Part shown: piece by piece, positions 46,729 through 56,639 of the stretch
How the letters are laid out: each line of letters begins with the position of its first letter
Numbering within the stretch: the first letter of the stretch is position 1
NCBI RefSeq assembly: GCF_042477335.2
Contig: NC_091257.1
Coordinates: 45,664,501-45,728,500 of the forward strand
DNA from: Ovis canadensis
Taxonomy: Eukaryota > Chordata > Mammalia > Artiodactyla > Bovidae
Reading direction: 5' to 3'
DNA length: 64,000 bases
Made by a program: the position numbers and the translations under genes
Notes under the pieces: model-generated
Databases searched by the model: none
Seen by the model: the letters and a program-made list of their open reading frames with translations, nothing else
What the model was told of the DNA's origin: nothing

Positions 46729-47460
46729 AGAGCTTAGAACTTAAAAAGTTGTTGAAGAAGTGAACTGAAAATCAATTCACCAAACATCAACTTGCCAATT
46801 TCACCATTGCTTCTAGAATTATAATTGTGTATCTCCAATCTAGTCTAGTACCTGGCACAGAAGACATAAGGGCAGAAAGAGGGCTTATGTCTGTGGAATA
46901 GGACAGTGCATTGCCATTAAAGAAATTCCATTCAGGCATATGTAAAATATTCAGAGTTCTAGAAGTCCTACTCTGAAATATGAAATATAACTGAAGTGAA
47001 TCTCACTCTAGGTAGACAGAAAAGTCTTAAGCATAATGACGAGGGGGAAGCATGTGGCACAATTTCAATGAAACAAAACTAAATTGCTCCCAAACTACCC
47101 ACTTACCTCCCAACTCTAATAATTAGGCCGATTTACTCTTTATTTTATAAATCATTGACGCATATATTTTCAAAAAAGACTGAGCCTACATATCATCTCT
47201 TGTTTCCAGCTCAATGGTATAGTGCCTTTCTCTGAGTCTGTTCTTCTTCTTCTTTTTTTTTTCTCTTTAATGTTCTATGCTCTTTTTATCTCTCTCTCTC
47301 AACTCCATACCCATTGGAATTGGTAGTGCTGTTTTCTCTGACTGGGCTCTAATAGGAACTGCAGACTTTCCTCAGTCTCTCTGACTGTTCAGATTTCATA
47401 TGTGAAGTACAAAAATCTTGTGGCAATTGTGTTTATAGCTCTGCCTAACCCCTTCCCCTC
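46729..47460. other. Unassigned intronic sequence
   Basis: No feature is recognised apart from a T-rich, CT-rich run at 47240-47305. Confidence 0.4.
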
Positions 47461-47597
47461 CCAGAGAAGGAAATGGCAACCCACTTCAGTATTCTTGCCT
47501 GGAGAATCCATGGACAGAGGAGCCTGGCAGGCTACAGTCCATGGGTTGCAAGAGTCGGACATGACTTATCGACTAAACCATCACCACCACCACCACT
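47461..47597 (+). mobile_element. Bov-tA SINE 3' part, sense, ending in (CAC)n
   Basis: It runs from GAGAAGGAAATGGCAACCCA through TACAGTCCATGGG to ACATGACTTATCGACTAAAC, followed by a short (CAC)n. Confidence 0.88.
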
Positions 47598-47681
47598 TTC
47601 CCCAGTACCTTCTGGGCAGGTGTATGCAGTGCTGAAGTTTGCAAGTCTTCTGTAAAATGCCAGAAGCCTCCTTTTTGTGTT

Positions 47682-47729
47682 GGGGCTGGGGTTGGGGCTG
47701 GAGGGGTGTGGGGGGATTGGGGGGCAGGG
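47682..47729 (+). promoter_or_regulatory. G-tract cluster (possible G-quadruplex)
   Basis: Seven or more runs of three to six G lie within 48 bases on the + strand, meeting the simple four-tract pattern several times over. Folding is not shown. Confidence 0.45.
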
Positions 47730-47961
47730 AGGTCACTCCTATTTGCAGAGCTGTGCACTGCAGCTTTTATTCTGCACTTATTGCCCTCTGTGTTCTGTGC
47801 TCTCTCTCTATGGCAGAAGGCCATTAGTAGCCCCTTGCCTGCAGATTAAGAAGAGAACAAGTTCCAGGCTGAAAATAGACCCCAAATGCTGCCTCATAGA
47901 AACCCCATAGTTTCTGCACAGAAACTATGACATCTACCTGCATACTTTAATCTCACTAAAA

Positions 47962-48430
47962 CAGGGTTCCTCAACCCCTGGGCCATGGACCTGTACCGGC
48001 TGGGTTAGGAACCAGCCACGTATCAGGAGGTGAGCAGTGGGTCAGTAAGTGAAGTTTCTCTGCATTTACAGCCACTCCCCATTGCTCTCATTACCAATTG
48101 AGCTCCACCTCCCGTCAGATTAGCCTGTCAGCATTATACTATGGTAGGAGATCAAACCCTGCTGTGAACTGTACATGCGAAGCATCTAGGCCAAGGGCTT
48201 CTTCTGAGAATCTAAGGCCTGATGATCTGATTCTGTGTTATGGTGAGTTGTATAATTAATTCATTATGTATCACAATGTAATAGTAACAGAAATAAAGTG
48301 CCCAATAAATGTAATGCACTTGAATCATCCCCAAACTATTCCTTCCACATCACCACCCCACCCCTTCGTCCATGGACAAATTGTCTTCCGAAAAACCAGT
48401 CTCTGGTGCCAACAAGGATGGAGATCACTG
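47962..48430 (+). mobile_element. hAT-type non-autonomous DNA transposon, complete ends
   Basis: It begins CAGGGTTCCTCAACC and ends with the imperfect inverted match GGATGGAGATCACTG. The 8-base flanks CACTAAAA (47954-47961) and CACTGAAA (48431-48438) fit a hAT duplication with one change. No transposase is present. A related, shorter copy lies at 16546-16833. Confidence 0.82.
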
Positions 48431-48438
48431 CACTGAAA

Positions 48439-49365
48439 GACATTCTAGCTTAGAGTGGTGTTGGGTCTACTTTGTTCTTTCATCTTTTCTTATCTTTTAA
48501 GTATGGGCTACATTGTTTGTGATCATAGGAAGCACCAACTAGTTCTGCCTGAGAGTGTTAGAGGAATTTCCTAGAGGAGATGATAGTTCTTAAATGATAT
48601 TTTTTCACGAAGACTCACAGTTTGTGAGCTTGAAACTTCCAACATTGCTCTTTCAAATCTATATCAATTAAATATGTGGTTTGGCACTTTTCTAGTAAAA
48701 GCAATAGCGTTTTGTCAATTTATCCAAGTTTCTGGCCCCTGGAGATACTCCAGGAACATATCTGTAAGATCACCAGCCAGAAGGAGGGAAAGAGCCAGTG
48801 AACCCATATGGAACATTGAGTCTATTATTAAATGATACTTTGATTCCATCAACTGAAGGAACTAGCTACAGTCACAAGAAATAAAGCATTGAACAGTGGG
48901 TTCTTGGACATCATCAATGGAAAATATTGCCCTCTGCAGTGACTGGCAACTACAGAGTAATTCTATAAATAGACAAACGTCTTCTGTTATGACCGCCATG
49001 TGAAATATTTAGCTGTTGGAAGCCTGACTTGCAGAAGAGCACTCTCAAGCAAAAATTAATGGCCATGCTAGCCACAAGTCCTAAAGTTCTCTGTCAAACA
49101 GGCTAAATCAATCCTCCATGCATTGCACACCAATATATGTCAGACACTTGGATTCCAGATGATTGCAGTGGCTTGATATAAAGTGACCCCATAACTCAGC
49201 ATTCCGCTTTCTCTATCTTTATTTTCACCTTGTCTTACATATGCACTGTACCTGTTACAAATTTGTCCTGTACCCACTGTGCCCCAAATGATGACTTTTT
49301 TAATCAATCACTTCCTCTAAAAAGGAATAATGCAGGACATATATGAGTTTCCAAAGTCAGCATAA
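48439..49365. other. Unassigned intronic sequence
   Basis: No exon or clear repeat is recognised. Confidence 0.4.
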
Positions 49366-49369
49366 CAAA

Positions 49370-49515
49370 GGTGTGTGCTGAGTCCCAGACACTTGGATGG
49401 GTCATTTTACCTGTGCTATATAATTTAATTTCATTCTTATGACAGCCTATGAAATGTGCACTGTTGCTCTAATTTACAGATGGGAAAACTGATGCTCAGA
49501 AAGTCACAAAGGACC
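49370..49515 (-). repeat. MIR SINE, antisense
   Basis: TTTAATTTCATTCTTATGAC, TACAGATGGGAAAACTGATG and CTCAGAAAGTCACAAAG correspond to reverse-strand MIR. Confidence 0.6.
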
Positions 49516-49800
49516 ATCCTCAAAGGGATGTGGTTCCCTGGCAAAGGGGGAAACAGTTTCAGAATTTCATTTAAAGGAACAAAGTGAAAGAACAAATATT
49601 TAATGAAATATTTAAAAGAGTTAAACTCATTGGGACAGAGTCAGTTAGTAGTTCTCAGGGTCTTGGGGAAAGAGAAAATGGGGAATTATTGCTTAATGTT
49701 TACAGAGGTTTTGTCTGGAGTGATGAAAAAGTTTTGGAAATAGATGCTGATGATGTTTGCAAAACATGGTGAATGTAATTAATGCCACTGTACTGTACAT
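49516..49800. other. Unassigned intronic sequence
   Basis: No feature is recognised; the 62-codon frame at 49584-49772 has no features. Confidence 0.4.
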
Positions 49801-49804
49801 TTTA

Positions 49805-49995
49805 AAATTATGGTCCAATGATTAAGAATTCACCTTCCAATGCTGGAGATGTGGGTTCAATCCGTGTTTGGGGAGCTAAGATTGCAACTGAAGAGCTGTA
49901 ACTAGAGAAGCTTGAGTGCCCCTCAACTAGAGAAAAAGCCTACATGCAGTAATGAAGACTCCACAGAGACAAATTTTTTAAAACCCACAAAACTG
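49805..49995 (+). mobile_element. CHR-type SINE, sense
   Basis: It has TGTGGGTTCAATCCGTGTTT, GGGGAGCTAAGATTGCAACT and CAACTAGAGAAAAAGCC in CHR order, with an A-rich end. Confidence 0.78.
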
Positions 49996-50027
49996 TTAAA
50001 AGGCAAACTGTATGCTATATATATTTT

Positions 50028-50432
50028 GTGCTTCCCAGGTGACTCAAATGGTAAAGAATCTGCCTGCAATGTGGGAGACCTGGGTTTGATCCCTGGGTTG
50101 GGAAGATCCCCTGAAGGAGGGCTTGGCAACCCACTCCAGTATTCTTGCCTGGAGAATCCCTATGGACAGAGGAACCAGGCGAGCTACAGTCCATGGGGTT
50201 GCAAAGAGTCTGACATGACTGAGCACAGTAAAGGTGGCTCAGTGTTGAAGAATCGCCTGCCAATGTAGGAGACTGGAATTCAATCCCTGGGTCGGAAATA
50301 TCCCCTGGAGAAGGAAATGGCAACCCACTCCAGTATTCTTGCCTAGGAAATCCCATGGATGGAGGAGCCTGGTGGGCTGCAGTCCATATGATCGCAAAAG
50401 AGTCAGACATGACTTAGCAACTAAACAACAAC
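50028..50432 (+). mobile_element. Bov-tA dimer inserted as one unit, sense
   Basis: Two Bov-tA monomers (about 50028-50228 and 50229-50432) sit head to tail. The only target duplication, ATATATATTTT, 11 bases and perfect, is at 50017-50027 and 50433-50443, outside both. The second monomer lacks the first few bases of the head. The arrangement suggests integration of a dimer. Confidence 0.85.
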
Positions 50433-50443
50433 ATATATATTTT

Positions 50444-51545
50444 ACTATAATAAAAAAAGATGGGAGAGGAGGGAAAAAAAAGCAACAATGTGAGAGCTTC
50501 AAAGGACACTCCGTTTTACTCAGTTCCCAGTAGATTTCTTCTGCCATCCCTTGGATGTGTCTGGTTGGTGCTCCAGTGTCTGTCTCTGGCCGTGGTTTTG
50601 TCCTTGACCGTGTACCTTCATCACTTTCAGGATATCCTTTCTCTTTTCCAAGTGAAACCCCTTCATTTATGAAATGAAAAGCTGTGGAATTGGGATCTTT
50701 GCTGTCACCGATACAAACTTGGTGCAGACTTATTTGTGTTACAAATGAAAGTAAACAGAGGATAAACAGAGTAGCATTTGTTCTTTTTAGAGACAATAGA
50801 TTTCCGTTTTAGAATGCACAGTTGCTTCCATTAAGCCTAAGAATTTTTGCTTTTAAAATTTTTGAAATGTATTTCTGACTGTGTGCTCTAGACAAAATAA
50901 AACACCTAGAATGGAGAGGTTTGTTTGTTTTTGTTTTTTCATTATTAGGCCTAGACATGCTCCTCCTAGCTGTTTTTAGGGGAATAATCTGTGAAATGAT
51001 CAATTTTGTTGTATTCCTTTTTATATCTCCAGTTTTGACACAGTGGACGTGGCATCATGTGGCTAGTAAATGAGTCATGGAATGATCAGTCATCACAGTA
51101 TATTTAATTTAGCTGAAAAATGACATATGGCTACTGATCTATGGCTACTTCGGATATAAGTTATTGATTATGAAGGTTTTTTAATGGACATTATTGTTGA
51201 ATTAGCCAAAGAAGCATAGCTCTAATGAGATAAAATTAAGCAAAAGAAAAATGTGAACTGAATATCAAGAAATACTTCCAGTAGATGAACTTGGGATTAA
51301 ATCAGACAGAGAAGTCCCAGTGGAAGTGGTTGGGGGACATTTGACACCATGAACGCTACTTCGAGCTGCAGTGAACTTAAACAATTTACAAGCGACAGAC
51401 TCTGACTTTGGCAGGATGATGAGTGAGATCATATCTCTAGTTTCATTGATTCTCTTACCCTGGTATACATTCACAGCGTCACATCCCCTGTGGACAGAAT
51501 TTATATGTGTGTTAAATTTTCTGATTATCGTTTTCTTTTTTCCAG
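50444..51545. other. End of intron 1, unassigned, leading to the exon 2 acceptor
   Basis: No repeat is recognised after the SINE dimer. A short polypyrimidine tract at about 51525-51545 precedes the exon 2 acceptor, and CTGAT at 51520-51524 is a possible branch region. Confidence 0.5.
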
Positions 51546-52016
51546 GAAACACTCTTTTTAGAGCATCGCCTGGTCCCATCAGAAATGTCTTCCTTAAGTG
51601 GGAAAGTTCAAACGGTCCTGGGCCTTGTGGAGCCTGGCACACTGGGTCGCACCCTGACCCATGAACATTTGACAATGACCTTCGACTGCTGTTACTACCC
51701 ACCTCCTCCAAGCCACGAAGTTATCTCCAAGGAGCCTATTATAATGAAAAATTTATTTTGGATCCATAAAAACCCTTATTCCCATAAAGAGAATCTGCAG
51801 CTGAATCAGGAGACGGAAGCCATCAAGGAAGAACTATTGGATTTTAAAGCCAAAGGTGGAGGAGCTTTGGTGGAAAACACAACCACTGGGATCAGCCGAG
51901 ACGTGCGGACCTTGAAGTGGCTTGCGGAAGAGACTGGCGTCCACATCATAGCTGGGGCTGGCTTTTATGTGGATGCGACTCACTCTTCAGAGACCAGAGC
52001 CATGTCGGTGGAGCAG
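51546..52016 (+). CDS. PTER: PTER, first coding exon (exon 2): 5' UTR end plus codons 1-144
   Basis: PTER is an amidohydrolase-superfamily enzyme related to bacterial phosphotriesterases; the mammalian protein hydrolyses N-acetyltaurine. The acceptor is a pyrimidine tract ending CCAG at 51545. The ATG at 51585 has a purine at -3. The reading frame encodes 144 residues ending in VEQ at the donor CAG|GTATCA (52016/52017), so the intron is phase 0. The N-terminal metal motif THEHL gives His26 and His28, the HxH of the first barrel strand. The [12 protein letters not shown] and [10 protein letters not shown] segments are typical of the family. The donor is weak because it lacks G at +5. Reading through it adds 14 residues before a TAG at 52059. 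The match to mammalian PTER is near full identity over the exon, so the call is firm. Confidence 0.96.
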
Positions 52017-52021
52017 GTATC

Positions 52022-52027
52022 AATAAA
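52022..52027 (+). promoter_or_regulatory. Candidate intronic polyadenylation hexamer AATAAA
   Basis: The canonical hexamer starts six bases into intron 2, immediately after a weak splice donor. A T/GT-rich run follows at 52047-52059, partly supplied by the antisense SINE. Whether it is used is not shown. Confidence 0.3.
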
Positions 52028-52046
52028 AGCCTTTATTTCTTGGACA

Positions 52047-52261
52047 ATTGTTGTTCTTTAGTCTCTAATTCATGTCCAACTCTTTTGCAACCCCATGAAC
52101 TATATAAACCACCAGGCTCCTCTGTCCATGGGATTTCCCAGGCAAGGATACTGGAGTGGGTTGCCATTTCCTTCTCCAGGGCTTCTTCCCGATGCAGGCA
52201 TCGAACACTTGTCTCCTGCTTGGCAGGTGGATTCTTTACCACTGAGCCACCAGGGAAGCCC
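52047..52261 (-). mobile_element. Bov-tA SINE, antisense, 30 bases into intron 2
   Basis: A perfect 10-base duplication TTCTTGGACA (52037-52046 and 52262-52271) flanks a nearly complete copy. It begins 31 bases after the exon 2 donor. Confidence 0.94.
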
Positions 52262-52271
52262 TTCTTGGACA

Positions 52272-53055
52272 GTATTTGTGTATAAATTCAGAACAGTCAG
52301 CCCTTCAAACCTTGGATTATCCCTACACATCATCTACATTTGGAAATGTCATTGGCTCAGAGGCATGCTATGGAAATTTGCCAGCTAGCAAAGACATCTG
52401 TCACTGGGACCTAAATTAGGAACATTTCATTTTACAAAGAAACAGTGTCCTGGAAGAAGATCTTAATGCATGGGTCACCAAAAAACCTGATATGTTCATA
52501 CTTCGATTCCCCTATATGATATCGGCTCAGAAGTGGTGGCACAGGCTTTGTGTAAATCTCAACTTTCCACTGTAAGCTTCAGTTATGCAACCTCAGTTTT
52601 CCTTCTGGATTTTATAATGTAACCGGCAATAAAAATTCACTGTAGGGTGAAACTTGGCAGGCAGGGACTTGGCACTTTTGCAAACATGTTTCCTTCTCCT
52701 TTTACAAAACAAGACGGGTAGAAGAAAATCCACTTTCCTGTTTTTGTTTAAATAGGATCTTAAGCAAGAATGGGCAGAAGGAAAAGTAAATCTTTCAGGG
52801 ATTAAAGAGAAAGAATAAGCCACGAAGCTTTTTTGCATGTCTATGTGTGTTCCTTCTACATATGCACATAATACAAATGTATATGTATTTACATGTATAT
52901 GTATATATTCATGTGTATCTTCCATTATCTGTTTCATAGGCATAGAATGTCAGCTGCAGCCTTTGCAAAGAATCAGTTAATCTTTAAAATACTTTAGATT
53001 TCAGATTTTTATCTGCATTTTTCCCAGTCAGGCCTTTCTCTTTTTAATTGGTGTC
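52272..53055. other. Unassigned intron 2 sequence
   Basis: No exon is recognised. A (TA/TG)-rich stretch lies at 52875-52915. The 116-codon reverse frame at 52593-52943 has no features. Confidence 0.4.
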
Positions 53056-53059
53056 ATAT

Positions 53060-53156
53060 TTATTTATTTTTGGCCACACCGTGCAGCATGCAGGATCCTA
53101 GTTCCTTGACCAGGGAGTGAATCCAGGCCCCCTGCATTGGGAACATGGACTGCCAG
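53060..53156 (-). mobile_element. CHR-type SINE fragment, antisense
   Basis: TTTTTGGCCACACCGTGCAG and CCCCCTGCATTGGGAACATG match the reverse strand of CHR. The next SINE interrupts its head. Confidence 0.78.
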
Positions 53157-53355
53157 TCTGTGTGTGTGCTCAGTCGTGTCCAACTCTTTGCCAGCCTGCC
53201 AGGCTCCTCTGTCCATGGGATTCTTCAGGCAAGGATACTGGAGTAGGTTGCCATTTTCTATTCCAGGGGATTTTCCCAGGAATCGAACCCAAGTCTCTTG
53301 TGTATCCTGCATTGGCAGATGGATTCTTTACCACTGAACCACCAGGGAAGCCCAG
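53157..53355 (-). mobile_element. Bov-tA SINE, antisense
   Basis: GCTCAGTCGTGTCCAACTCT through TTCTTTACCACTGAACCACC and AGGGAAGCCC is present. Part of the usual sequence after the first block is deleted. An (AT)n run follows at 53366-53381. Confidence 0.9.
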
Positions 53356-53546
53356 GGACATACTCAAATATATATATATATTTTTTTAATTGGTCCCTTT
53401 ATATACACTGATATTATTTGAAGACTATCCTGATATCAGGGATTACACATTCCTCTAACCACACTTAGCAGTAACTATAAATAGGAACTGTCCCAAAATG
53501 TCATCTTAGAATTGTGTGCTGGGAATTTGCTTTGCTGCATAGTGTA

Positions 53547-53747
53547 GCTTCCCTGGTGGCTCAGATGGTAAAGAATCTGCCTGACCCAGTTTCGGTCACT
53601 GGGTCGGGAAGATTTCCTGAAGAAGGGAATGGCAATCCACTCCAGTATTCTTGCCTGGAGAACGCCATGAACAGAGAAACCTGGAGGACTATAGCCCATG
53701 GGGTTGCAAAGAGTAAGGGCATGACTGAGTGACTACGCTTTCTTTTT
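53547..53747 (+). mobile_element. Bov-tA SINE, sense
   Basis: A perfect 9-base duplication CATAGTGTA (53538-53546 and 53748-53756) flanks a near-complete copy. Confidence 0.93.
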
Positions 53748-53759
53748 CATAGTGTAAAG

Positions 53760-53975
53760 GGAACTTCCCAGGAGGCTCAGTGGTAAAAGAATCCACTTGC
53801 CAATGCAGGAGACACTAGTTCAAATCCCTGGGTCAGGAAGATCTCCTGGAGAAGGAAATGGCAATCCACTCCAGTATTTTCACCTGGGAAATCCCATGGA
53901 TAGAGAAGCCTGACAGGCTACAGTCCATGGAGTCACAATGAGTCAGATACAACTTAGCAACTAAACAACAAGAAC
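53760..53975 (+). mobile_element. Bov-tA SINE, sense, adjacent to the previous copy
   Basis: It runs from GGAACTTCCCAGGAGGCTCA to CAACTTAGCAACTAAACAAC. It is full length and begins within 15 bases of the end of the upstream SINE; its own target duplication is not clear. Confidence 0.9.
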
Positions 53976-54239
53976 AGTAGGGCAAAGGACAGAATAAATA
54001 ATAGAGGATTAAAGAATTATTTGCTACGGTTGACACAGACTCAAAGACAGTCTTTTTACATTCTACATGCCCCTAAGATTAAATTATGGATTTTTATCTC
54101 AATGAATGAATGAATGTACAATTATGTACTCTTCTTAAGTCACTTTTCCCCATGTAGCTTCCTAAATCCATGAATATCTTGTAAAATAATCACAGTAAGA
54201 TACTATCAAATCTTTGGTTTAGAGTAACTTGTGTTTTTT
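53976..54239. other. Unassigned intron 2 sequence
   Basis: A short (GAAT)3 lies near 54104. No other feature is recognised. Confidence 0.4.
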
Positions 54240-54385
54240 GTGTTTTTTTTTTTAATTAAAATTTAAAAAAATTTTTCTTTGGAGTATATTCGATTACCAA
54301 TGACCAATGTTGTGTTAGTTTCAGGTGTCCAGCAAAGTGATTCAGTGATACATATACATGTATAACTTTTCAAATTCTTTCTTTT
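54240..54385 (-). mobile_element. L1 3' UTR terminal fragment, antisense
   Basis: The poly(T)-like start, TTTGGAGTATATTCGATTAC and TTGTGTTAGTTTCAGGTGTC are reverse-strand L1 3' end. Confidence 0.8.
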
Positions 54386-54387
54386 TG

Positions 54388-54476
54388 CCAGGCTGTGCAG
54401 CATGGGTCATCTTAATTCCCCAACGAGGGACTGAACCCAGGCCCCTTGCATTGGGAGCACAGAGTCTTAACCACTT
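54388..54476 (-). mobile_element. CHR-type SINE fragment, antisense
   Basis: AATTCCCCAACGAGGGACTG and CCTTGCATTGGGAGCACAGA match reverse-strand CHR. A short AAATTCT repeat on both sides may be the target duplication. It ends about 200 bases before PTER exon 3. Confidence 0.75.
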
Positions 54477-54679
54477 AAATTCTCTTAGAGTAACTTTTTG
54501 AATTTGAGATTTTGCCAGTAAAATGCCTTTCTCATTTGCCAATATTAACTGAATGGATGTTGAATACATTTATACATTTTTAAAAGAATGAGTGACTCAA
54601 TGAATAAATTCACTCACATACTGTATTGGCTCTCTGTTGATAAAATCTAGTCTATAACTTTTCATTCTCTCTTCCTTAG

Positions 54680-54945
54680 CTTACTGATGTCCTTGTTAAT
54701 GAAATTCTCTGTGGAGCCGATGGAACCAGTATCAAGTGTGGCGTTATTGGGGAAATTGGTTGCTCCTGGCCTCTGACTGACAGTGAAAGAAAGGTTCTGC
54801 AGGCAACAGCTCATGCCCAGACTCAGCTTGGCTGTCCTGTTATTATTCATCCCGGAAGGAATCAAAGTGCACCATTTCAGATTATCCGAGTGTTGCAAGA
54901 AGCTGGAGCAGACATCTCCAAAACAGTTATGTCACACCTCGATAG
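54680..54945 (+). CDS. PTER: PTER, second coding exon (exon 3): codons 145-233 (partial)
   Basis: The exon begins after a long pyrimidine tract and TTAG at 54679 and ends at the strong donor TAG|GTAAGC (54945/54946). It carries 88 codons plus two bases of codon 233 (Arg), so the next intron is phase 2. It follows exon 2 in frame with no missing residues. It contributes three metal ligands: Glu169 in the GEIGCS motif, His201 in VIIHPGR and His230 in MSHLD. In bacterial phosphotriesterase the bridging ligand is a carbamylated lysine; a glutamate here is the rule for the PTER branch. The remaining roughly 116 residues, including the last aspartate ligand, were searched for up to 64000 and not found, so the gene runs off the window. 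No stops or frameshifts are present. Confidence 0.95.
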
Positions 54946-55094
54946 GTAAGCAGAACATCTACCAATTAATGTCAACCATCACGTGATTCATGGATAATCA
55001 AATAAATAGAATCATCAGATCAATGAAACTAGAGAAAACTACCAACTACACATTAGATAGTATTTAGAAAGTTTTACCATAAACATTAATAAAA

Positions 55095-55220
55095 GCCACC
55101 GATGCCGTTTTTGTGTCCCTACTCTGTGTCAGTACCCGAGGTAATTTGCATACACCATTTCTTTTAATTTAGTTAATCCTTCATAACCCTTCAAGGTAGG
55201 TATCACTGCTTTGCCTCAAG
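55095..55220 (-). repeat. MIR-like repeat, antisense
   Basis: CTACTCTGTGTCAGTACCCG, TTTAGTTAATCCTTCATAAC and CAAGGTAGGTATCACTG follow reverse-strand MIR. Confidence 0.55.
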
Positions 55221-55454
55221 GTATGATGTCACAGTTGGTGTCAATTCCAACTGCTTAGTATTTACCAGTAGTTGGAGGGATTAATTTATCTGCAAATATA
55301 AAGGGAAGGCAAATTGGTTTCATTCTGAGAATAAAAACACACATATAAATGTTGAGGTTTGCTATTGTGACTGATGGTTTGAATCATCTGAATTTTGGAA
55401 AATGCAATGCTAAAAAAGTAATAGTAATACGTATATTATTTGTTTGGTGGTATT

Positions 55455-55910
55455 ATATCTTAGTTTCCTATGGTTCTGTAACAAATTGTAAGAAACTAGG
55501 AGGCTTCAAGCAGTAGAAATGTATTCTCTGACAGCTCTGGAGGCCAGCAGTCTGAAATTAAGGTGTTGGCAAGGCTGTGCTTCCTCCAAGGACCTACAAG
55601 GAGGAGACTTCTTTGCTGTTTTCACCATCTGGTGGTTCCAGGATTTCTTTGGTTTGTAGCCACCTAAATTCAGTTTCTGCTCTGTCTTCAGATGGCCTCC
55701 TCAAGCCGGTCTGTGTCTCCCCTTTTATTTCTTATGAGGACACCTGTCATTAGATTTAGTGCCCACCCAGATCATCCAGAATGACCTCATCTCAAAATCG
55801 TCAACTTAATTACATCTGAAAAGACCCTCTTTCCAAATAGGGTCACTTTCAAAGATTCAGAGAGTTGAAACATGGACATGTCTTTTTGAGGTCCACCACT
55901 CAGCCTCCTC
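55455..55910 (-). repeat. MaLR-type LTR, antisense
   Basis: It starts TTTCCTATGGTTCTGTAACA, contains GACAGCTCTGGAGGCCAGCA and ends GACATGTCTTTTTGAGGTCC, matching the reverse strand of MLT1/MST-type LTRs. No internal viral genes are present. Confidence 0.65.
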
Positions 55911-56415
55911 GTATTATATTGGATGTGTAGGGTCAGTAAAATAACTGACTATATAAAAAGACATTAGCTACAGTTATCAGAATGAAAAAGTCCAACAATG
56001 TTGCAAAGGCTAGACACTGGTCCTTACACTGAATTGACGAAGATATTAACATAGTACCAATGAGGATAATAATACATTACAATTGCTTCTCTCTTGCAAA
56101 GTGAAATAAAGCCATGTTAGCAGACTGATAAATCCTGATCATGAGACCTGACAGTCTACTATTTAATAAATTAATGTTCCTATGGAATGTATTGGCAAAA
56201 TGCTTCATCTTGATAAAAACACTGTAAAATCCTGTGCAGAAAAAATACTAAACATGTTACAGTTGTGGCAGAACAGAAAAGCCAATGTTAATGGGAAAAC
56301 TGAGGGACATCAAGGTAAAGGCAGTTGTTCTGGCAGCTGGTATCCAGATCAATACTTGGCAATCTTCAGGAATCTTCTGGTTGTACTGATAAAATACAAG
56401 GATGCTTCTCAATAA
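55911..56415. other. Unassigned intron 3 sequence
   Basis: A 77-codon open frame (56182-56415) has no recognisable domain and no splice support. Confidence 0.35.
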
Positions 56416-56419
56416 TGGT

Positions 56420-56530
56420 CACTGAGGTAGTACATCACAGTGTGGAGAACAGAATCTTTGGACTCAGAGACACCTTCTTTTAAATCTTGCCTCTACCATT
56501 TGCTCTGAGGTCTTGGGTAGCTTCATTTGA
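56420..56530 (+). repeat. MIR SINE, sense
   Basis: GAACAGAATCTTTGGACTCA and TTAAATCTTGCCTCTACCAT fit the MIR head and core. Confidence 0.5.
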
Positions 56531-56639
56531 ATTTAAAATAATGTATTTTTTATCATATTTTGTATGATATGGAATGTATATAGCACCTTTAATCAATAAG
56601 ATGATTTTTAATTCTTTTTAAACAGTGTGAAATATATCA

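Larger units (their letters stand above)
7621..51545 (+). other. PTER: Probable PTER intron 1 (about 44 kb)
   Basis: The interval runs from the candidate first-exon donor to the acceptor of the first coding exon. It contains no other recognisable cellular exon. Its content is BovB, L1, SINE, MIR, L2, LTR and hAT repeats listed separately, with unique stretches between. The left end depends on the inferred first exon. Confidence 0.5.
52017..54679 (+). other. PTER: PTER intron 2
   Basis: This is a phase 0 intron of 2,663 bases with donor GTATCA and acceptor CCTTAG. It is packed with SINEs: an antisense Bov-tA near the donor, two CHR pieces, a further antisense Bov-tA and two sense Bov-tA copies. 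A putative AATAAA lies at 52022-52027. Confidence 0.93.

Noticed and set aside
50239..50796. 185-codon reverse frame
   Set aside because: Much of it is the reverse strand of Bov-tA sequence, and the remainder has no features.
51265..51711. 148-codon reverse frame over PTER exon 2
   Set aside because: Antisense to a confirmed exon and carries no recognisable domain.
56182..56415. 77-codon frame as a missing PTER exon
   Set aside because: It does not resemble the C-terminal third of PTER and lacks correct splice phases.
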